Below, piece by piece: positions 15,445 to 15,509 of a stretch of DNA of 15,509 nucleotides. Positions within the stretch are counted from its first letter, which is position 1. Each line of letters opens with the position of its first letter. Both the position numbers and the translations under genes were made by a program. Source of the DNA: CAYQTE01 sp964420285. Its GTDB lineage: Bacteria > Planctomycetota > Phycisphaerae > Tepidisphaerales > Tepidisphaeraceae. Location of the stretch: assembly GCA_964420285.1 (NCBI GenBank), contig CAYQTE010000090.1:1-15509 (forward strand), given 5' to 3'. The notes beneath the pieces are model-generated. The model did not search any database. It had not been told where the DNA came from and saw only the letters and a list, made by a program, of their open reading frames with translations.

Positions 15445-15505
15445 CGCCAAGATCGCCAAGGACGCCAAGAAGATTTCCTGGGCGTTATTCTTGGCGCTCT
15501 TGGCG
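15445..15505. repeat. 9-bp-period CGCCAAG inverted repeat after thrS
   Basis: Three CGCCAAG units start at 15445, 15454 and 15463, exactly 9 bp apart. On the other side of a short spacer, CTTGGCG occurs at 15490 and 15499, also 9 bp apart, with a degenerate CTGGGCG at 15478. Arms 15445-15460 and 15490-15505 pair over 15 of 16 positions. A large stem could act as a terminator for thrS, though no T-run follows before the window ends. Similar CGCCAAG phrase repeats are, to my memory, common between genes in several bacterial groups. Confidence 0.75.
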
Positions 15506-15509
15506 CACT

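Noticed and set aside
14071..15468. 465-codon minus-strand frame across thrS
   Set aside because: Antisense to a universally conserved gene. Composition is that of a shadow frame.

Overview
The window is a high-GC bacterial chromosome segment, most likely from a planctomycete (Planctomycetota, possibly Phycisphaerae-like) and probably from a draft or metagenome assembly. The assignment is inferred from gene content: an ECF sigma factor translationally coupled to a one-TM, LolA-like partner, large secreted proteins of unknown function, a GH114-type secreted protein and a threonyl-tRNA synthetase with a large internal insertion. A 100-N gap flanked by identical 55-bp sequences shows that the sequence is scaffolded.

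Layout. At 217-1662 (+) is a PLP-dependent tyrosine phenol-lyase/tryptophanase family enzyme. Converging on it, and overlapping it by 29 bp, is a minus-strand block that reads from right to left: ECF sigma factor (8682-8128), its overlapping membrane partner (8135-6837), two tandem paralogous secreted proteins of about 600 residues (6684-4888 and 4807-3050), and an apolipoprotein N-acyltransferase homologue (3040-1634). Rightward from the divergent region at 8683-8894 come moaA (8895-10010), the gap with its duplicated edges, a frameshifted NYN-domain gene (10367-11010) and a LpxL/HtrB-like acyltransferase (11067-11996). A secreted GH114-like protein (13012-12020, minus) converges on the acyltransferase and is divergent from thrS (13303-15420, +). 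The window ends in a 9-bp-period inverted repeat.

Function. Several genes concern the cell envelope: N-acylation of lipoproteins, lipid A-type acylation, a secreted glycoside hydrolase, and two exported proteins of unknown role beside an envelope-type sigma/partner pair. The paralogs and lnt are closely spaced and may be one transcription unit, perhaps under the sigma factor, but no promoter proves this. moaA (molybdenum cofactor) and thrS (translation) are housekeeping genes.

The most interesting non-coding element is the thrS leader. It has a good sigma70-type promoter, a strong intrinsic terminator 31 nt before the start codon, and an upstream T-box-like sequence that can pair with the terminator's 5' arm, so it looks like a tRNA- or otherwise-sensed attenuator. 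No obvious defence system, CRISPR array, tRNA, rRNA or insertion sequence was seen.
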